Positions 9,758 to 10,692 of a DNA stretch of 10,692 bases are shown in pieces (position 1 is the stretch's first letter; every line of letters begins with the position of its first letter). This stretch comes from a bacterium. Lineage in GTDB: Bacteria; Electryoneota; Electryoneia; Electryoneales; Electryoneaceae. The DNA lies in NCBI GenBank assembly GCA_028278125.1, contig JANQEY010000218.1:1-10692 (forward strand), given 5' to 3'. The position numbers were made by a program, and so were the translations under genes. The notes below the pieces were generated by a model, which was not told the origin of the DNA, made no database searches, and saw nothing but the letters and a program-made list of their open reading frames with translations.

Positions 9758-10692
9758 ATGAGTTACGTCCCGCACACTGAGACGCAAATAGAGGAAATGC
9801 TCCGAGATATTGGCGTAGCTGAATTTGATGAACTTATAAAAGCAATACCAAAAGAAGTACGCCTGGATAATGGCCTGGATATTCAAAGTGGAAAATCAGA
9901 ATTTGAAGTCCAGAAGTATATCAAGGAACTTGGATTAAAAAATAAAGAGGCGACCGAGGGAATATCATTTCTCGGCGGTGGAAGTTATGACCATTTTATC
10001 CCGGCTAGTGTAGGCGCAATTTTATCGCGCAGTGAATGGTACACCGCCTATACACCTTACCAGCCGGAAGTTTCGCAGGGAACACTCCAGGCAATTTACG
10101 AATATCAATCGGTCATATGTAATCTTACAGGGATGGATGTAGCAAACGCCAGCATCTATGATGGGGGAACAGCTTTAACTGAAGCGATGCTGCTGGCACT
10201 CAGGAGCCAAAGAAAACGCTCAAAAGTAATAGTCAGTGCGGGTGTTCATCCCCATTATCTCAAGGTGATACAGACTTACGCTGAAACTTCTGACATAGAC
10301 TTACAGGTTCTTCCTCTTGATAATGGTAAAACCAACCCGGAACGTTTGGCGGAAGAGCTGGATGATGATGTTGCGGTAGTTCTCTTCTCACAGCCGAATT
10401 TTTACGGCGTGATAGAAGATGCCGAGGCGATCGTAGATAAAACACATGAAGCCGGCGCACTTGCCGGCGTAAGTATTTACCCGGTCAGTCTTGGATTATT
10501 ATCCCCGCCCGGTGAATATGGTGCCGATATGGCTACCGGTGAGGGCCAATGCCTTGGTAATCCAATGGGATTTGGCGGACCGTATCTTGGGATATTTTCC
10601 GCGAAAGAGAAATTGATTCGTCAGATGCCGGGTAGAATCGCCGGGCAGACAGTTGACCGGGACGGAAAACGTGGATTTGTCCTGACTTTACA
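9758..10692 (+). CDS. gcvPA: Glycine dehydrogenase (decarboxylating) subunit 1, 3'-truncated by window edge
   Basis: N-terminal half of the two-subunit P protein, which decarboxylates glycine and passes the aminomethyl group to GcvH. About 311 of the usual 440-450 residues are present, and the frame is open to the last base. Signatures are YVPHTETQIEEMLRDIGV at the start, FLGGGSYDHFIPA (71-83), SEWYTAYTPYQPEVSQGTLQ, CNLTGMDVANASIYDGGTAL, NPMGFGGPYLG, and RGFVLTL at the edge. The fold is aminotransferase class V-like. The PLP lysine belongs to the partner GcvPB, so gcvPB should follow immediately downstream. I chose the ATG at 9758: the N-terminus matches the family, and AGGA lies five bases upstream. 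The start falls in the 66-base gap after gcvH. Confidence 0.96.
   Translation, partial: MSYVPHTETQIEEMLRDIGVAEFDELIKAIPKEVRLDNGLDIQSGKSEFEVQKYIKELGLKNKEATEGISFLGGGSYDHFIPASVGAILSRSEWYTAYTPYQPEVSQGTLQAIYEYQSVICNLTGMDVANASIYDGGTALTEAMLLALRSQRKRSKVIVSAGVHPHYLKVIQTYAETSDIDLQVLPLDNGKTNPERLAEELDDDVAVVLFSQPNFYGVIEDAEAIVDKTHEAGALAGVSIYPVSLGLLSPPGEYGADMATGEGQCLGNPMGFGGPYLGIFSAKEKLIRQMPGRIAGQTVDRDGKRGFVLTL

Overview
This window is a compact, entirely plus-strand stretch of bacterial housekeeping genes. Nine essentially intact or partial families are recognisable from motifs: parA (5' part missing), parB, glnD, an NlpC/P60 lipoprotein, ligA, efp, accB, accC and gcvH. A tenth, gcvPA, runs off the 3' edge. 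I see no RNA genes, mobile elements, CRISPR arrays, prophage genes or long repeats. No gene-free stretch exceeds about 170 bases.

Layout. (1) Bases 2-4553 hold a very tight four-gene run, parA-parB-glnD-nlpC. Each gene overlaps the next, by 17, 1 and 14 bases, so translational coupling is likely. The run joins chromosome segregation, nitrogen-status signalling (PII uridylylation) and a cell-wall peptidase. (2) Bases 4554-4721 are the longest intergenic gap. It carries a good sigma70-like promoter, a strong dyad (hairpin) and a small open frame that ends on the ligA start codon. (3) ligA follows, the NAD-dependent DNA ligase. (4) Bases 6818-9268 hold efp-accB-accC: translation factor EF-P, then the biotin carrier and biotin carboxylase of acetyl-CoA carboxylase. 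(5) From 9311 to the end lie gcvH and gcvPA of the glycine cleavage system, the latter being the N-terminal half of the two-subunit form of glycine decarboxylase. gcvPB is expected just outside the window.

Organism. The lipoprotein signal, GlnD, Shine-Dalgarno-led genes, split glycine decarboxylase and efp-accB-accC order fit a diderm bacterium outside the classical Proteobacteria. By eye the GC content is moderate to slightly low. A lineage around the Fibrobacteres-Chlorobi-Bacteroidetes superphylum and its candidate phyla is my guess from gene order only, with low confidence.

I did not find a convincing previously undescribed system. The points most worth a second look are the ligA leader (hairpin, ATGA-overlapping small frame, no Shine-Dalgarno) and the coupling of glnD and a cell-wall peptidase to parAB.
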